Source: Lewinella sp. LCG006 (GTDB lineage Bacteria > Bacteroidota > Bacteroidia > Chitinophagales > Saprospiraceae). Taken from it: a stretch of DNA of 64,000 nucleotides. The stretch covers positions 3,070,501-3,134,500 of the forward strand of contig NZ_CP160680.1 in assembly GCF_040784935.1 (NCBI RefSeq), written 5' to 3'. Positions 43,332-53,040 of the stretch are shown here, piece by piece. The notes under the pieces are model-generated. The model was given only the letters and a program-made list of their open reading frames with translations, made no database searches and was not told where the DNA came from. A program made the translations under genes and the position numbers. The first letter of the stretch is position 1. Every line of letters begins with the position of its first letter.

Positions 43332-44837
43332 ATGAGCATTAAAGATAAAGAAATATGGTTTGTCTCGGGCAGCCAGCACCTCTACGGACCGGAGACCCTC
43401 CAGCAGGTCGCCAGCAACGTCAGCGAAATGGTTCATGGCTTGAACGCAAGCCCCGGCCTGATTACACCCATCGCTAATAAAGGAGTCGTAACAACGCCGG
43501 ACGAGATCTATAAAATTTGTATCGCCGCTAATTCCGACGAAAAGTGCATCGGCCTGGTCGTTTGGATGCATACTTTTTCCCCCGCTAAAATGTGGATACG
43601 AGGGCTTTCTAATCTCAAGAAGCCACTCTGCCATTTGCATACGCAATTCAATGCGGAGATCCCCTGGGACAACATCGACATGGATTTTATGAACCTCAAC
43701 CAATCGGCTCACGGCGACCGGGAGTTTGGGTTCATTATGTCAAGGATGCGGCGCAAGCGCAAGATCATTGTTGGCCATTGGCAGCAGCAGGAGGTTCAGC
43801 AAAAGCTGGCAGCTTGGTCGAGGGTAGCGCTGGGCTGGGCTGAGTTTCAGCACCTCAAGGTCGCCAGAATTGGAGACAATATGCGGGAAGTGGCCGTCAC
43901 GGAAGGAGACAAAGTGGCCGCCCAAATTCGCTTCGGCTTCGCGGTAAATGGCTACGATTCTTCCGATGTACTGAAGTACCGGGAGCAAATAACGGATGGG
44001 GCGCTGAACGCTTTGATTGAAGAATACGAAAGCCAATATAGCCTCACGGCATCTTTACAAAAAGGAGGCGCTGCCCGCGAGTCGCTGCTGGAAGCTGCCC
44101 GGATTGAGCTGGCCCTCAAAGGCTTCTTGGAAGAAGGGCAGTTTGGCGCTTTTACCGATACTTTCGAAAACCTCGGTGCTTTCAAGCAGCTGCCCGGTAT
44201 CGCCGTGCAACGCCTGATGGCTCAAGGCTACGGGTTTGGTGGGGAAGGCGATTGGAAGACGGCGGCATTGCTGCGTTGTATGAAAGTGATGGGTCAGGGC
44301 ATGGAAGGAGGTACTTCTTTTATGGAAGATTATACCTACCATTTTACCCCCGAAAAATCACTGGTGCTGGGCGCGCACATGTTGGAAATTTGCCCCTCTA
44401 TTGCGGCCGGAGAGGTGAAATGCCACATTCACCCACTGGGCATTGGTGGCAAAGCAGACCCGGTGCGTCTCGTATTTGATGGCAAGGCCGGCCCTGCGAT
44501 CAACGCGTCGCTGATTGATATGGGGAACCGCTTCCGCTTGCTGGTCAACGAAGTGGAAAGTGTTGCCCCAGAGCGCCAATTGCCGAAGCTGCCCGTTGCC
44601 CGGGTGCTTTGGGATGCCAAACCCAACCTGGAAACAGCTGCTACCGCCTGGATTTTAGCGGGTGGTGCGCACCATACGGTCTATTCCCAGTCGGTGACGA
44701 CGGAATACATGGAAGATTTCGCAGACATCGCCGGTATAGAAGTGGTCGTGATCGATCAGGATACCAAGATTCGCAACTTCAAACACGAGCTCAACGCTAA
44801 TGAAGTTTATTATCACCTATTTCAACATGGCTTATAA
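43332..44837 (+). CDS. araA: L-arabinose isomerase
   Basis: AraA converts L-arabinose to L-ribulose. The 501-residue protein has the full family pattern: [17 protein letters not shown] near the N-terminus, [23 protein letters not shown] and the metal-site region [13 protein letters not shown] with its catalytic glutamate and histidine downstream. The 70-bp gap after araD contains no clear promoter boxes, so it is probably read from upstream. Confidence 0.97.
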   Translation: MSIKDKEIWFVSGSQHLYGPETLQQVASNVSEMVHGLNASPGLITPIANKGVVTTPDEIYKICIAANSDEKCIGLVVWMHTFSPAKMWIRGLSNLKKPLCHLHTQFNAEIPWDNIDMDFMNLNQSAHGDREFGFIMSRMRRKRKIIVGHWQQQEVQQKLAAWSRVALGWAEFQHLKVARIGDNMREVAVTEGDKVAAQIRFGFAVNGYDSSDVLKYREQITDGALNALIEEYESQYSLTASLQKGGAARESLLEAARIELALKGFLEEGQFGAFTDTFENLGAFKQLPGIAVQRLMAQGYGFGGEGDWKTAALLRCMKVMGQGMEGGTSFMEDYTYHFTPEKSLVLGAHMLEICPSIAAGEVKCHIHPLGIGGKADPVRLVFDGKAGPAINASLIDMGNRFRLLVNEVESVAPERQLPKLPVARVLWDAKPNLETAATAWILAGGAHHTVYSQSVTTEYMEDFADIAGIEVVVIDQDTKIRNFKHELNANEVYYHLFQHGL

Positions 44838-44976
44838 TACAAGAGAACAGCACGAAAATAAAAAGCGATTTTGTTTTTCATAATAGTTGAATAAGCGCTT
44901 CATTTAAAGCGTTTTAACTATTTGGAAAACTTGAGAAAAATCGCAGTTTATTTTCTGCGCAATACAACGCAATCCA

Positions 44977-46155
44977 ATGAATAAATTTAAACCAACTCCT
45001 TTTCCCGCATTTCTACTTTTACTGCTAGGCCTGTTGGCTTTTAGTTGCAAAAATGAAGCAGCACCCCCACCAGCAACACCCGAGGAAGTAGCGGCCCCTG
45101 CGGTGACGATCACTAAAAGTGCTTTTGGCACCACGCCCGAAGGCCAAGAGGTGGATAAGTATGTGCTGAAAAACGAACAGGGTATGACCATTGAGGTCAT
45201 CACCTACGGTGGCATCATCACTTCCTGGACGGCGCCTGATCGCGAAGGCAACTACCAAAATATTGTCTTGGGCTACGATAAGCTCTCCCAGTATGTGGAG
45301 AGCAATCCCTATTTTGGCGCAATCATCGGCCGCTATGGCAACCGTATTGCCAAAGGGCAATTCACGTTGGATGGGAAGACGTACCAACTGGAAACCAATG
45401 ACGGCCCCAATCATTTGCACGGCGGTGTAAAAGGTTTTGATAAAGTCGTATGGTCAGCCACCGAAAACCCTGATGGCAGCCTGGCACTGACGTACGTGAG
45501 CAAAGATATGGAAGGAGGCTACCCCGGGGAGTTGACCTCAACGGTGGTGTACCAACTTACCGCAGACAATACCCTGGAAGTGACCTATGAGGCAACGACT
45601 GATAAGCCTACGATTGTCAACCTTACCCAGCATTCCTACTTCAACCTTTCGGGGGATTTCTCCCAAAAGATAACGGATCATGTGCTCACCATCGATGCCG
45701 CCACTTACCTTCCGGTAGACGAAACGCTGATTCCTACCGGAGAGCTTCGCGCAGTAGCCGGGACACCTTTTGATTTCACAAAAGCAAAAGCTATTGGGCA
45801 AGATATCGAAGTGGAGAACGAGCAATTGGCCAGAGGGAAAGGTTTTGACCACTGTTGGGTACTCAACAAGCAGGGGACCTACCGAGAGGCTGCTACACTC
45901 CTGCATCCTGCCTCTGGAAGGTATTTGGAAATCCTGACCGATGAGCCGGGCATCCAGTTCTACAGCGGAAACTTCCTGGATGGTACACTACCTGCACCAG
46001 GCGGCGGCACTTACGGCCAACGTACGGGCTTATGCCTGGAAACCCAGCACTATCCCGATTCTCCGAATCAACCGACTTTCCCTGCCGTAAGCTTGCAACC
46101 GGGAGAAAAATATGCATCAAAAACAACGTTCAAATTATCCACGAAAACCAACTAA
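44977..46155 (+). CDS. galM: Aldose 1-epimerase (mutarotase), lipoprotein
   Basis: GalM-type enzymes interconvert the anomers of free sugars. The 392-residue form has lipobox AFSC (Cys24) and a Pro/Ala linker, so it is extracytoplasmic, unlike E. coli GalM. The catalytic residues are visible: histidines in GPNHLHGG and NLTQHSYFNLSGD, and the glutamate in DEPGIQFYSGNFLDG. It would supply the anomer needed by the symporter encoded 3 bp downstream. The 139-bp gap before it holds the imperfect palindrome CGCTT-N6-AAGCG (44896-44911), with no good promoter. Confidence 0.9.
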   Translation: MNKFKPTPFPAFLLLLLGLLAFSCKNEAAPPPATPEEVAAPAVTITKSAFGTTPEGQEVDKYVLKNEQGMTIEVITYGGIITSWTAPDREGNYQNIVLGYDKLSQYVESNPYFGAIIGRYGNRIAKGQFTLDGKTYQLETNDGPNHLHGGVKGFDKVVWSATENPDGSLALTYVSKDMEGGYPGELTSTVVYQLTADNTLEVTYEATTDKPTIVNLTQHSYFNLSGDFSQKITDHVLTIDAATYLPVDETLIPTGELRAVAGTPFDFTKAKAIGQDIEVENEQLARGKGFDHCWVLNKQGTYREAATLLHPASGRYLEILTDEPGIQFYSGNFLDGTLPAPGGGTYGQRTGLCLETQHYPDSPNQPTFPAVSLQPGEKYASKTTFKLSTKTN

Positions 46156-46158
46156 CTC

Positions 46159-47913
46159 ATGTCTGTATTGGCTACTCTAGACTGGATCGTTATCCTGCTG
46201 TATTTCGTTATTATCCTGGGTATTGCCTGGTGGGTAATTCGAAGAAAGTCGGAAACCTCCGATGAATACTTCCTGGCGGGCCGCAACTTGGGCTGGTACG
46301 TCGTGGGAGCTTCCATTTTTGCTTCTAATATTGGCTCTGAGCACCTCGTCGGCCTGGCGGGATCTGGAGCAACCGATGGTGTGGCCCTGGCGCACTACGA
46401 ACTACATGCCTGGTGTTTGCTGATCCTGGGTTGGCTGCTGGCACCCTTTTACATACGTTCCAACGTATTCACCATGCCTGAGTTTCTGGAGCGACGCTTC
46501 TCCGCTACTTCACGCTGGATATTGTCGATCATCTCGCTGGTGGCCTACGTGCTGACGAAAGTGGCGGTAGGTATTTTTGCCGGCGGCATTGTTTTTGGCG
46601 TACTGCTGCCCGAGGTGAGCCTCTTTGGTTTTAACAGCTTCTGGGTAGGGTCTATTCTGATGATTCTCCTCACAGGGCTTTACACCATGTTGGGCGGACT
46701 GCGAGCCGTGGCCTACACGGAAGCCATCCAAACCGTCATCCTGATTTTTGGAGCTATTCTGGTCACCTATTACGGACTGGACGCACTCGGCGGCTGGAGC
46801 GAACTGAAGCGCATCGCCGGCTCAGAGATGTTTAACCTCTGGAAGCCACTGGTGCCGGAAGGCATGACGGGTACCTGGTCGCCGATCAGAACAGAAACCG
46901 AAATGGCCTGGTACTTCAACAGCAACTATCCCTGGCTGGGGATGCTGTTTTGTGCACCCATTGTAGGGCTGTGGTATTGGTGTACCGACCAGTACATTGT
47001 ACAGCGAATTTTGAGTGCCGCGAACCTGACGCAGGCCCGTCGCGGAACCATTGCAGCGGCCCTGTTGAAGTTGTTGCCAGTTTTCATTTTTATTATTCCT
47101 GGTATCATCACTTTTGCCTTAGCATCCAGCGGCAAGATCGACGCTTTGAGCCAAGCATTACTGGACAGTAATGGCGAAATCATCAATGCGAAAGCACAAC
47201 AGGTATTTCCGCTTTTGGTAGCAACAGTGCTGCCTCCGGGTATTCGGGGTATTGTTGTTGCCGGGCTTTTAGCAGCATTGATGAGTTCTTTGGCGGGCGT
47301 ATTCAACGCTTGTTCAACGCTCTTTACCATGGACTTGTATTCTAAATTCAAGCCCAAAGCCTCAGAAGTACAGCTGGTGCGCGTTGGCCGAATTGCTACC
47401 GCCGCTATGATCATCATTGGGCTTTTATGGATACCAGTCATACAGGGTAGTCGAGGACTTTATGATTATCTACAGAGCGTACAGGGTTATCTGGCGCCGC
47501 CAATTTTTGTGGTCTTCTTCTTTGGGGTCTTCAACAAACGCCTCAACGCCAAAGGGGCAATAGCGGCCCTGGTTGTCGGCTTCGTGCTAGGGCTTTTCCG
47601 CCTGATGATCGATACCCCCGTGATGCTGACGGAAGGCTTTGCCTACGAAGAAGGATCCTTTTTCTGGATCATCAACAATACCTTCTTCCAGTACTACAGC
47701 CTGGTCATCTTCCTGATTTCGGCCATGGTGATGGTGGGCGTTAGCTATGCCACAGAACCTCCGCCATTGGAGAAGATTGCCAACCTCACCCTGAGTACTG
47801 TTTCGGCAGAAGAAAAAACGATCGTAAAAGGCAGTTACTCAAGGCTTGATGTGATAATGTCGGCCGTGGTGGTGGTCTTGATTTTGGCGGCGTACCTCTA
47901 TTTCACAGGGTGA
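46159..47913 (+). CDS. Sodium/solute symporter (SSS family), probable L-arabinose transporter
   Basis: The 584-residue protein has 13-15 membrane segments and the SGLT-type core, with SETSDEYFLAGRNLGWYVVGASIFASNIGSEHLVGLAG near the N-terminus and the RGIVVAGLLAALMSSLAGVFNACSTLFTMDLY sodium-site helix. The first gene position after the mutarotase and the end of the arabinose operon make L-arabinose the most probable substrate. The close spacing (3 bp) implies co-translation with galM. The exact sugar is inferred from context. Confidence 0.88.
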   Translation: MSVLATLDWIVILLYFVIILGIAWWVIRRKSETSDEYFLAGRNLGWYVVGASIFASNIGSEHLVGLAGSGATDGVALAHYELHAWCLLILGWLLAPFYIRSNVFTMPEFLERRFSATSRWILSIISLVAYVLTKVAVGIFAGGIVFGVLLPEVSLFGFNSFWVGSILMILLTGLYTMLGGLRAVAYTEAIQTVILIFGAILVTYYGLDALGGWSELKRIAGSEMFNLWKPLVPEGMTGTWSPIRTETEMAWYFNSNYPWLGMLFCAPIVGLWYWCTDQYIVQRILSAANLTQARRGTIAAALLKLLPVFIFIIPGIITFALASSGKIDALSQALLDSNGEIINAKAQQVFPLLVATVLPPGIRGIVVAGLLAALMSSLAGVFNACSTLFTMDLYSKFKPKASEVQLVRVGRIATAAMIIIGLLWIPVIQGSRGLYDYLQSVQGYLAPPIFVVFFFGVFNKRLNAKGAIAALVVGFVLGLFRLMIDTPVMLTEGFAYEEGSFFWIINNTFFQYYSLVIFLISAMVMVGVSYATEPPPLEKIANLTLSTVSAEEKTIVKGSYSRLDVIMSAVVVVLILAAYLYFTG

Positions 47914-47931
47914 TAGCGGCTACTGTAGCTT

Positions 47932-48082
47932 GGGCTTCAGCCCGAGCGTAAGAAATGTGAAATGTGGGGGAGGGTACGGTTGTATCCAGGGCAAATTCAT
48001 GTAAAGCAAATTCATGAATTTGCCCTGGATGATGGCTATTTGTTGCGGGCCTATAGTGTCGTAGGGCTTCAGCCCGAGCGTA
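47932..48082. repeat. Duplicated 19-mer flanking a long inverted repeat
   Basis: GGGCTTCAGCCCGAGCGTA occurs twice, at 47932-47950 and 48064-48082, each with an internal GGGCT-TC-AGCCC hairpin. Between them, an 18-bp arm at 47984-48001 (starting ATCCAGGGCAAATTC) and its perfect reverse complement at 48013-48030 form a large hairpin with an 11-base loop. The set lies just after the symporter gene and may end the main operon. It looks like a dispersed intergenic element rather than a gene. Confidence 0.75.
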
Positions 48083-48180
48083 GGCGATACTACGCGGTAG
48101 TTAAAGACTCAACCCCACCTTCCTGTGAGGTGGACTGGGGGAAGATTTTGGATTAAATTTTGACGGAGGGAATCCACTTC

Positions 48181-48419
48181 CGATTCTGCGAATCGACTCT
48201 GCCAGCGGGGTATCCCACCTCCGACCCTGTGGGTCACCTCCGCCCGAGCGGAGGATATGGGCGGGCCGTGGCCCGTAAGTTATTCAAGGCGCAAGGCGAA
48301 GCCTGTAGCCCGGCGCATCTCGGTCTTCCACCGGGAGCGCAGGACAAGGGATGGGCAGGAGCGATAGCGACCGACAGCCCGGTGCCGTACTGGCGTTTCA
48401 TAGCAACGCCAGTACGGCA
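48181..48419. repeat. Cluster of GC-rich hairpins upstream of the GH97 gene
   Basis: Perfect short palindromes follow one another: CGATTC/GAATCG (48181-48195), GACCC/GGGTC (48223-48235), CCTCCGC/GCGGAGG (48237-48254) and CGGGCC/GGCCCG (48262-48275). A 15-bp hairpin follows (48383-48397 with 48405-48419, core GTACTGGCGTT). The last one ends 24 bp before the GH97 start and could affect its leader. No gene is seen in 47914-48443. Confidence 0.65.
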
Positions 48420-48443
48420 TGGCCCCAAAATAAATTAAAAACA

Positions 48444-50378
48444 ATGATGATGAATAAGATCGTATGGGGCTGTTTAGTCCTGTGTTGCCAGCTGGTATAC
48501 AGCTGTAATCCTGGTCAGGGAGAAGTCGCAATGACGGATGAAAATCAGCAGATCCAGGTGAAGCTGGGGATGACGGAGCAAGGCCAGCCCTTTTACCAAT
48601 TGTACTACCAGGATAAAATGGTGCTGGATACTTCCTATCTGGGGCTAAAACTGGCTGGGCTAGACCTCAGCCGCGATCTGACTTTAGTAGAAGTGAAGCC
48701 CGCCAAAGCTATAACGGACACCTATGAAATGCAGCACGGTAAGCAACGGCTGATTTCCTACGAAGCATTACAATATGAGGTCGTCTACGAACACGCTGAC
48801 GGCATGCCGCTAACCTGTTATTTCCATCTGTCGAACCACGGAATGGCTTTTCGGTATGAATTAACGGAGCTTCCCGAGGATTCCTTGACCATTTTGGAAG
48901 AAATATCGACGTATGGTTTTGCCGCTTCCGCCAAAGCCTGGATGCAGCCTATGTCGAAGGCCAAGTCTGGTTGGAAAGAGACCAACCCCTCTTATGAGGA
49001 ACACTACTCGCAAGGCATTCCCGTCGACGAAAAATCTCCGCTGGGGGAAGGCTACGTTTTTCCCGCCCTCTTTCAGACTGCAGAGGATACCTGGCTCTTG
49101 CTGAGTGAGACGAATGTGCACCGTGATTACTGTGGTGGTAAACTAAAGTACGACGAGGACTACGCAGCATTACGGCTGACTTTTCCACAAGCGGCAGAGG
49201 TGTTTCCGGGTGGAGGCTTACTCCCCCGTGGTGTGGCCCCCTTCCACAGTCCCTGGCGAACAATAGCTATCGGAGACCTTGCGGAGGTAGTGGCGAATAC
49301 CCTGGTCACCGACTTGGCGGCTCCGGCCATTGCGGTTGATACCGATTTTATCCAAAGCGGCTTGGCCTCCTGGAGTTGGGTCTTGCTAAAGGATGATTTT
49401 ACGAATTACGAAACCTCTCATCAGTTTATTGATTACGCAGCGGAGATGGGCTGGCCTTACTGTTTGATTGATGCCGATTGGGATTGGAAGATCGGCTACG
49501 AAAGAATGCAGGAATTGATTGATTATGCGGCGGGCAAAAACGTGAAAATCTTATTGTGGTACAATTCTTCCGGCGATTGGAACAGTACCGTCTACACCCC
49601 CAAAAGCAAGTTGGTTGATGCAGATGAGCGGAAATCCGAATTCGCTCGCCTCAAGAACATGGGCGTCGCTGGTCTGAAAATAGACTTTTTTGGCGGCGAC
49701 GGCCAGTCGATGATTGCGTATTACCATGATCTATTGAAAGACGCCGCCGCTGCCAGGTTGATGCTCAATTTTCATGGGGCCACCCTGCCGCGCGGCTGGC
49801 ACCGTACCTACCCTAATTTGATGACGGTAGAAGCCATCAAAGGCCAGGAATTTATCACCTTTGAACAAGCCAATGCTGATTTACAACCCAGTCATTGTGC
49901 GGTGATCCCCTTTACCCGCAATGTTTATGACCCCATGGATTTTACGCCCATGGTGCTGGATACTATCCCGAATATTGTTCGTCGTACCTCCACGACTTTT
50001 GAGCTGGCTTTGCCCGTACTATTTACCTCAGGGATTCAGCATATTGCCGAAATTCCTATGGGAATGGAGAAAATGCCCGCCTACATCCAGGCGTACCTGA
50101 AAGATATCCCAACTCGCTGGGAGGAGTCGAAACTACTGGCGGGCTACCCCGGAAAAGAAGTAATCATGGCCAGACGAAAAGGCGATACCTGGTACATCGT
50201 AGGCATTAATGGCGAAGCAAGCGCCAAGACTTTTGAGTTGGATCTTTCCTTTGTAAAACATCAGGAAGGTTTACTGTTTTATGATGACGCTAGTGGTATC
50301 CCGGCTCAAAAGCAAGTTGCCGCCGGGCACGTACAATTGGAGCTTGTCCCTTACGGCGGGTTTGTGATCAAAATTTAA
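48444..50378 (+). CDS. GH97 glycosidase, retaining subtype, lipoprotein
   Basis: The first of three consecutive ATGs (48444) is chosen; the long upstream extension crosses the hairpin cluster. The 644-residue protein has a lipobox near LVYSC, an N-terminal beta-sandwich, a (beta/alpha)8 barrel and a C-terminal domain. GLKIDFFGGDGQ supplies an Asp where retaining GH97 enzymes have their nucleophile, unlike inverting SusB-type members, and MTVEAIKGQE carries the acid side. Retaining GH97 members include alpha-galactosidases and a Bacteroides beta-L-arabinopyranosidase; the arabinose setting favours the latter. Calcium dependence is expected from the family. Confidence 0.88.
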   Translation: MMMNKIVWGCLVLCCQLVYSCNPGQGEVAMTDENQQIQVKLGMTEQGQPFYQLYYQDKMVLDTSYLGLKLAGLDLSRDLTLVEVKPAKAITDTYEMQHGKQRLISYEALQYEVVYEHADGMPLTCYFHLSNHGMAFRYELTELPEDSLTILEEISTYGFAASAKAWMQPMSKAKSGWKETNPSYEEHYSQGIPVDEKSPLGEGYVFPALFQTAEDTWLLLSETNVHRDYCGGKLKYDEDYAALRLTFPQAAEVFPGGGLLPRGVAPFHSPWRTIAIGDLAEVVANTLVTDLAAPAIAVDTDFIQSGLASWSWVLLKDDFTNYETSHQFIDYAAEMGWPYCLIDADWDWKIGYERMQELIDYAAGKNVKILLWYNSSGDWNSTVYTPKSKLVDADERKSEFARLKNMGVAGLKIDFFGGDGQSMIAYYHDLLKDAAAARLMLNFHGATLPRGWHRTYPNLMTVEAIKGQEFITFEQANADLQPSHCAVIPFTRNVYDPMDFTPMVLDTIPNIVRRTSTTFELALPVLFTSGIQHIAEIPMGMEKMPAYIQAYLKDIPTRWEESKLLAGYPGKEVIMARRKGDTWYIVGINGEASAKTFELDLSFVKHQEGLLFYDDASGIPAQKQVAAGHVQLELVPYGGFVIKI

Positions 50379-50593
50379 GCTGGGCTTGCGGGATGTTTTT
50401 TGTTTGGGCGAAGGCAGTTCACCCCCGGCCTTTGGCCACCCCTGCCAGCGGGGGATAGGTTTTTGTTTCATGGTGTTGTCCTGTTTGCGGCCAGGGTGCC
50501 GGATAGCCCGGCCGCCCCGTAGGTGGCGAGGATGCCAAAACATTGTGCGCTTAACTCCACGGCTTAGTGCCTACGGCAAAGTCTGGCTAATAC
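50379..50593. other. Intergenic, palindrome-rich, no gene
   Basis: After the GH97 stop the sequence contains GGCC-TTT-GGCC, CCCCTGCCAGCGGGGG and other short GC-rich palindromes similar in style to those at 48181-48275. It probably holds the end of the arabinose transcript. No open frame looks coding. Confidence 0.5.
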
Positions 50594-50625
50594 TTGTTAT
50601 TTCCTGAAGCAAATTTCTATCTTTG
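50594..50625 (+). promoter_or_regulatory. Promoter of the polysaccharide locus
   Basis: TTG (50594-50596) and TATCTTTG (50618-50625) fit the Bacteroidota -33/-7 pattern with 21 bp between the boxes, and lie 23 bp before the ATG at 50649. Transcription would start near 50631. Confidence 0.65.
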
Positions 50626-50648
50626 CCGCTCCTCAATACCGATGAAAC

Positions 50649-51947
50649 ATGTACGCAGCATTAGCGCGCAAAGAGAAAAGCATTTCTGTGATTGGCCTGG
50701 GTTATGTGGGCCTCCCGCTGGCCCTGGAGCTGGCCAAGAAATTCCGGGTGATAGGCTTTGATATCAGTGCCGACCGGGTAGCGATGATGCAAAATAAGGT
50801 AGACCCTTCGGAGGAATTGGAGGCTGCTGCTTTTGAAGGCAAGGACATCCTCTTTACCTGTGATCCTGCCGACCTCAAAGATGCCCATTTCCATATAGTG
50901 GCCGTACCTACGCCGGTAGATGAGCATCGGGTACCTGATCTTACGGCGCTGGTCAAGTCGTCTACCACGGTGGGGCGGGCGCTCAAAAAGGGCGATTATG
51001 TCATTTATGAATCAACCGTCTACCCTGGTGCTACGGAGGAAGATTGTCTCCCTATTCTCGAAAAAGAAAGCGGATTGAGCTTTGCTGCGGGTGATTTCAA
51101 ATTGGGCTATTCGCCCGAGCGCATCAATCCGGGAGACAAGGAGCATACGGTTGATAAAATCCTCAAAATTGTCAGTGGCTCGGATGCCGAAGCGCTGGAG
51201 GAGATTGCCCAGGTGTACGGTGCTGTGATCACCGCCGGTATCTACAAAGCCTCCTCGATCAAAGTGGCCGAGGCTGCCAAAGTGATTGAAAATACCCAAA
51301 GGGATATCAATATCAGCTTCATGAACGAGCTGTCGATGATCTTCGATAAGATGGATATTGATACCACCGAAGTGCTGGCGGCGGCGGGTACCAAGTGGAA
51401 TTTCCTCCGCTTTACGCCGGGATTGGTAGGAGGGCACTGCATCAGTGTAGACCCCTACTACTTGTTGCACAAAAGCAAGGAGTTGGGCTACGACCCACAG
51501 GTGATCCTCAGTGGGCGTAGGGTGAATGATGCCATGCCGGGCTTTATTGCTAAAAAGATGGTGCAGCTGCTGATTCAGAAAGGCAAAAACCCGAAAAACA
51601 CCAAGGTGCTGATCATGGGTGCGACCTTCAAGGAAAATGTTGCCGACATTCGCAACTCCAAAGTGATTGAGGTCGCGCGGGAATTGATGGAGTACTCCAT
51701 ACACGTTCACTTAAGCGATCCTCACGCTTCGCCCAACGAGCTGGCCCACGAATACAAGATGACTTTGGTGGACCAAATTTCGGATGACTACGATGCCATC
51801 ATCGTGGCGGTTGCCCACCAGGAATACCTGGAGCTGGATGAGGATCATTTTATCAAAATGATGAAGGAAGAACCCATTCTCTTCGACCTCAAATCCCTCT
51901 ACACTTATCCTGTCGCTGGTTCTCCCCTTACTTATTGGCGGCTCTAA
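50649..51947 (+). CDS. UDP-N-acetylhexosamine 6-dehydrogenase (WbpA/TviB/WecC-like)
   Basis: This NAD-dependent enzyme oxidises C6 of UDP-GlcNAc or a related UDP-sugar to the uronate. The 432-residue protein has the Rossmann signature ISVIGLGYVGLPLALELA, the central dimer domain and the catalytic cysteine in VGGHCISVDPYYL. The overall length and the STVYPGATEEDCLPILEKESGL segment fit the TviB/WbpA group better than UDP-glucose dehydrogenases. It opens the polysaccharide locus and could supply UDP-GlcNAcA to the WlbA-type enzyme at 54230. Confidence 0.9.
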   Translation: MYAALARKEKSISVIGLGYVGLPLALELAKKFRVIGFDISADRVAMMQNKVDPSEELEAAAFEGKDILFTCDPADLKDAHFHIVAVPTPVDEHRVPDLTALVKSSTTVGRALKKGDYVIYESTVYPGATEEDCLPILEKESGLSFAAGDFKLGYSPERINPGDKEHTVDKILKIVSGSDAEALEEIAQVYGAVITAGIYKASSIKVAEAAKVIENTQRDINISFMNELSMIFDKMDIDTTEVLAAAGTKWNFLRFTPGLVGGHCISVDPYYLLHKSKELGYDPQVILSGRRVNDAMPGFIAKKMVQLLIQKGKNPKNTKVLIMGATFKENVADIRNSKVIEVARELMEYSIHVHLSDPHASPNELAHEYKMTLVDQISDDYDAIIVAVAHQEYLELDEDHFIKMMKEEPILFDLKSLYTYPVAGSPLTYWRL

Positions 51948-52049
51948 CTTTGCTGTTTGAGCTTGTCGCATCAACATCAATTGATTGTTAAGAGATGTCG
52001 AGAACACTAGATTAGTTAGTGTAAAGTAGGTCAAAAACCAAATAAACAA

Positions 52050-52057
52050 TACCTTTG
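52050..52057 (+). promoter_or_regulatory. -7 box before the UpxY-like gene
   Basis: TACCTTTG fits TAnnTTTG, 31 bp before the ATG at 52089. No strong -33 box is seen. Confidence 0.45.
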
Positions 52058-52088
52058 GGCAGTTAATCGGAACAATCCAGTTAACCCC

Positions 52089-52667
52089 ATGACTAAGAGC
52101 TTGAAAACTATAAAACTGCCTGCTGAACAGGAATACGAGAGCCATCTGCACCTCACGGAGGCGCGTTGGTTTGCAGTGTATACGGGATATAAGCGCGAGA
52201 AAAAGGTCGTTGAACTACTCACAAAGAAAGGGATCACCGCCTATGTTCCTCTCCAGCGCCTGACCCGTCATTATACGCGTAAAACCCGGCAGGTAGAGCT
52301 CCCACTCATCAGCTGCTACGTGTTTGTCAACATAACACAACCGCAGTACGTCCCCGTTTTGGAAACCCAGTTTGTACAACGTTTTCTAAAGATTCGTCGG
52401 AATCTCCTCGCTATTCCAGCGGCAGAGATCGATTTGCTCCGCCGTATTGTAGGAGAACTCACCGATATTGAGGTAGAAGCCACGGGCCTCAACCAGGGAG
52501 ACGAGGTAGAAGTCATCGCTGGCCAACTGACGGGCTTACGTGGGGTACTGGTAGAAAAACGTGGCCGCCAAAAACTGGTCATCGCCCTCAAAACACTGGG
52601 CTATGATCTGATGATGGAGGTCAGCCCTGGCCACCTGCGCAAACTTCAGCCAGGTAGCCTGCGTTAG
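52089..52667 (+). CDS. NusG-like transcription antiterminator (UpxY type)
   Basis: The 192-residue protein has an NGN domain (about 25-125: RWFAVYTGYKREKKVVELLTKKGITAYVPLQ) and a C-terminal KOW domain (about 140-190: GDEVEVIAGQLTGLRGVLVEKRGR). In Bacteroides, UpxY proteins act early in capsule operons to prevent premature termination. Here the gene stands early in a polysaccharide locus, just before about 590 bp of hairpin-forming repeats that could be its sites of action. The general role is likely; specificity is inferred. Confidence 0.88.
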   Translation: MTKSLKTIKLPAEQEYESHLHLTEARWFAVYTGYKREKKVVELLTKKGITAYVPLQRLTRHYTRKTRQVELPLISCYVFVNITQPQYVPVLETQFVQRFLKIRRNLLAIPAAEIDLLRRIVGELTDIEVEATGLNQGDEVEVIAGQLTGLRGVLVEKRGRQKLVIALKTLGYDLMMEVSPGHLRKLQPGSLR

Positions 52668-52831
52668 AAATATTCGCTGCTAGCAGCGACCAGATAAACA
52701 GGGCTGGTGTTCCCTGTGACTTGCCCTTGGGGTGACGTCAAAAGCACCAATGTTATTATGCAGCGCGATCACGCTCATAGCTCCTTCAGACCACAAGCCC
52801 TTGCGACTTATGGAGGGCGAAGCCGTTTTTG

Positions 52832-52945
52832 GGAAGTCGGAAATCGGAAGTGAGACGTCGGAAGTAACGGGGGCACGCAGTTTTAAAGTCGGAAGTCGGA
52901 AGTGGGAAGTCGGAATTATAGGGGCACGCGTAGGTTGTTTGGGGT
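52832..52945 (-). repeat. Heptamer intergenic repeat, copy C1 (inverted)
   Basis: Read on the minus strand this holds two runs of TTCCGAC-type heptamers, each next to a GTGCCCC core (GGGGGCACGCAG and GGGGCACGCGTAGGTTG on the plus strand). It matches copies A, B and D in the opposite orientation. A 71-codon open frame here (52732-52947) is made of the repeat and is rejected as a gene. Confidence 0.75.
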
Positions 52946-53040
52946 AGTGTTAAACATTTCTTTTTCCCTTCAGTTTAAAGGTCGCGCTAAGAGATTAATT
53001 TTCGAAGTACTCGCTTAATGATTTTCGTGTATTACACTTA

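Noticed and set aside
48160-48438. 92-codon open frame upstream of GH97
   Set aside because: It runs through the palindrome cluster and ends in the GH97 leader; composition follows the hairpins.
52732-52947. 71-codon open frame on the plus strand
   Set aside because: Much of it is translated heptamer repeat (copy C1), with no protein-like character.
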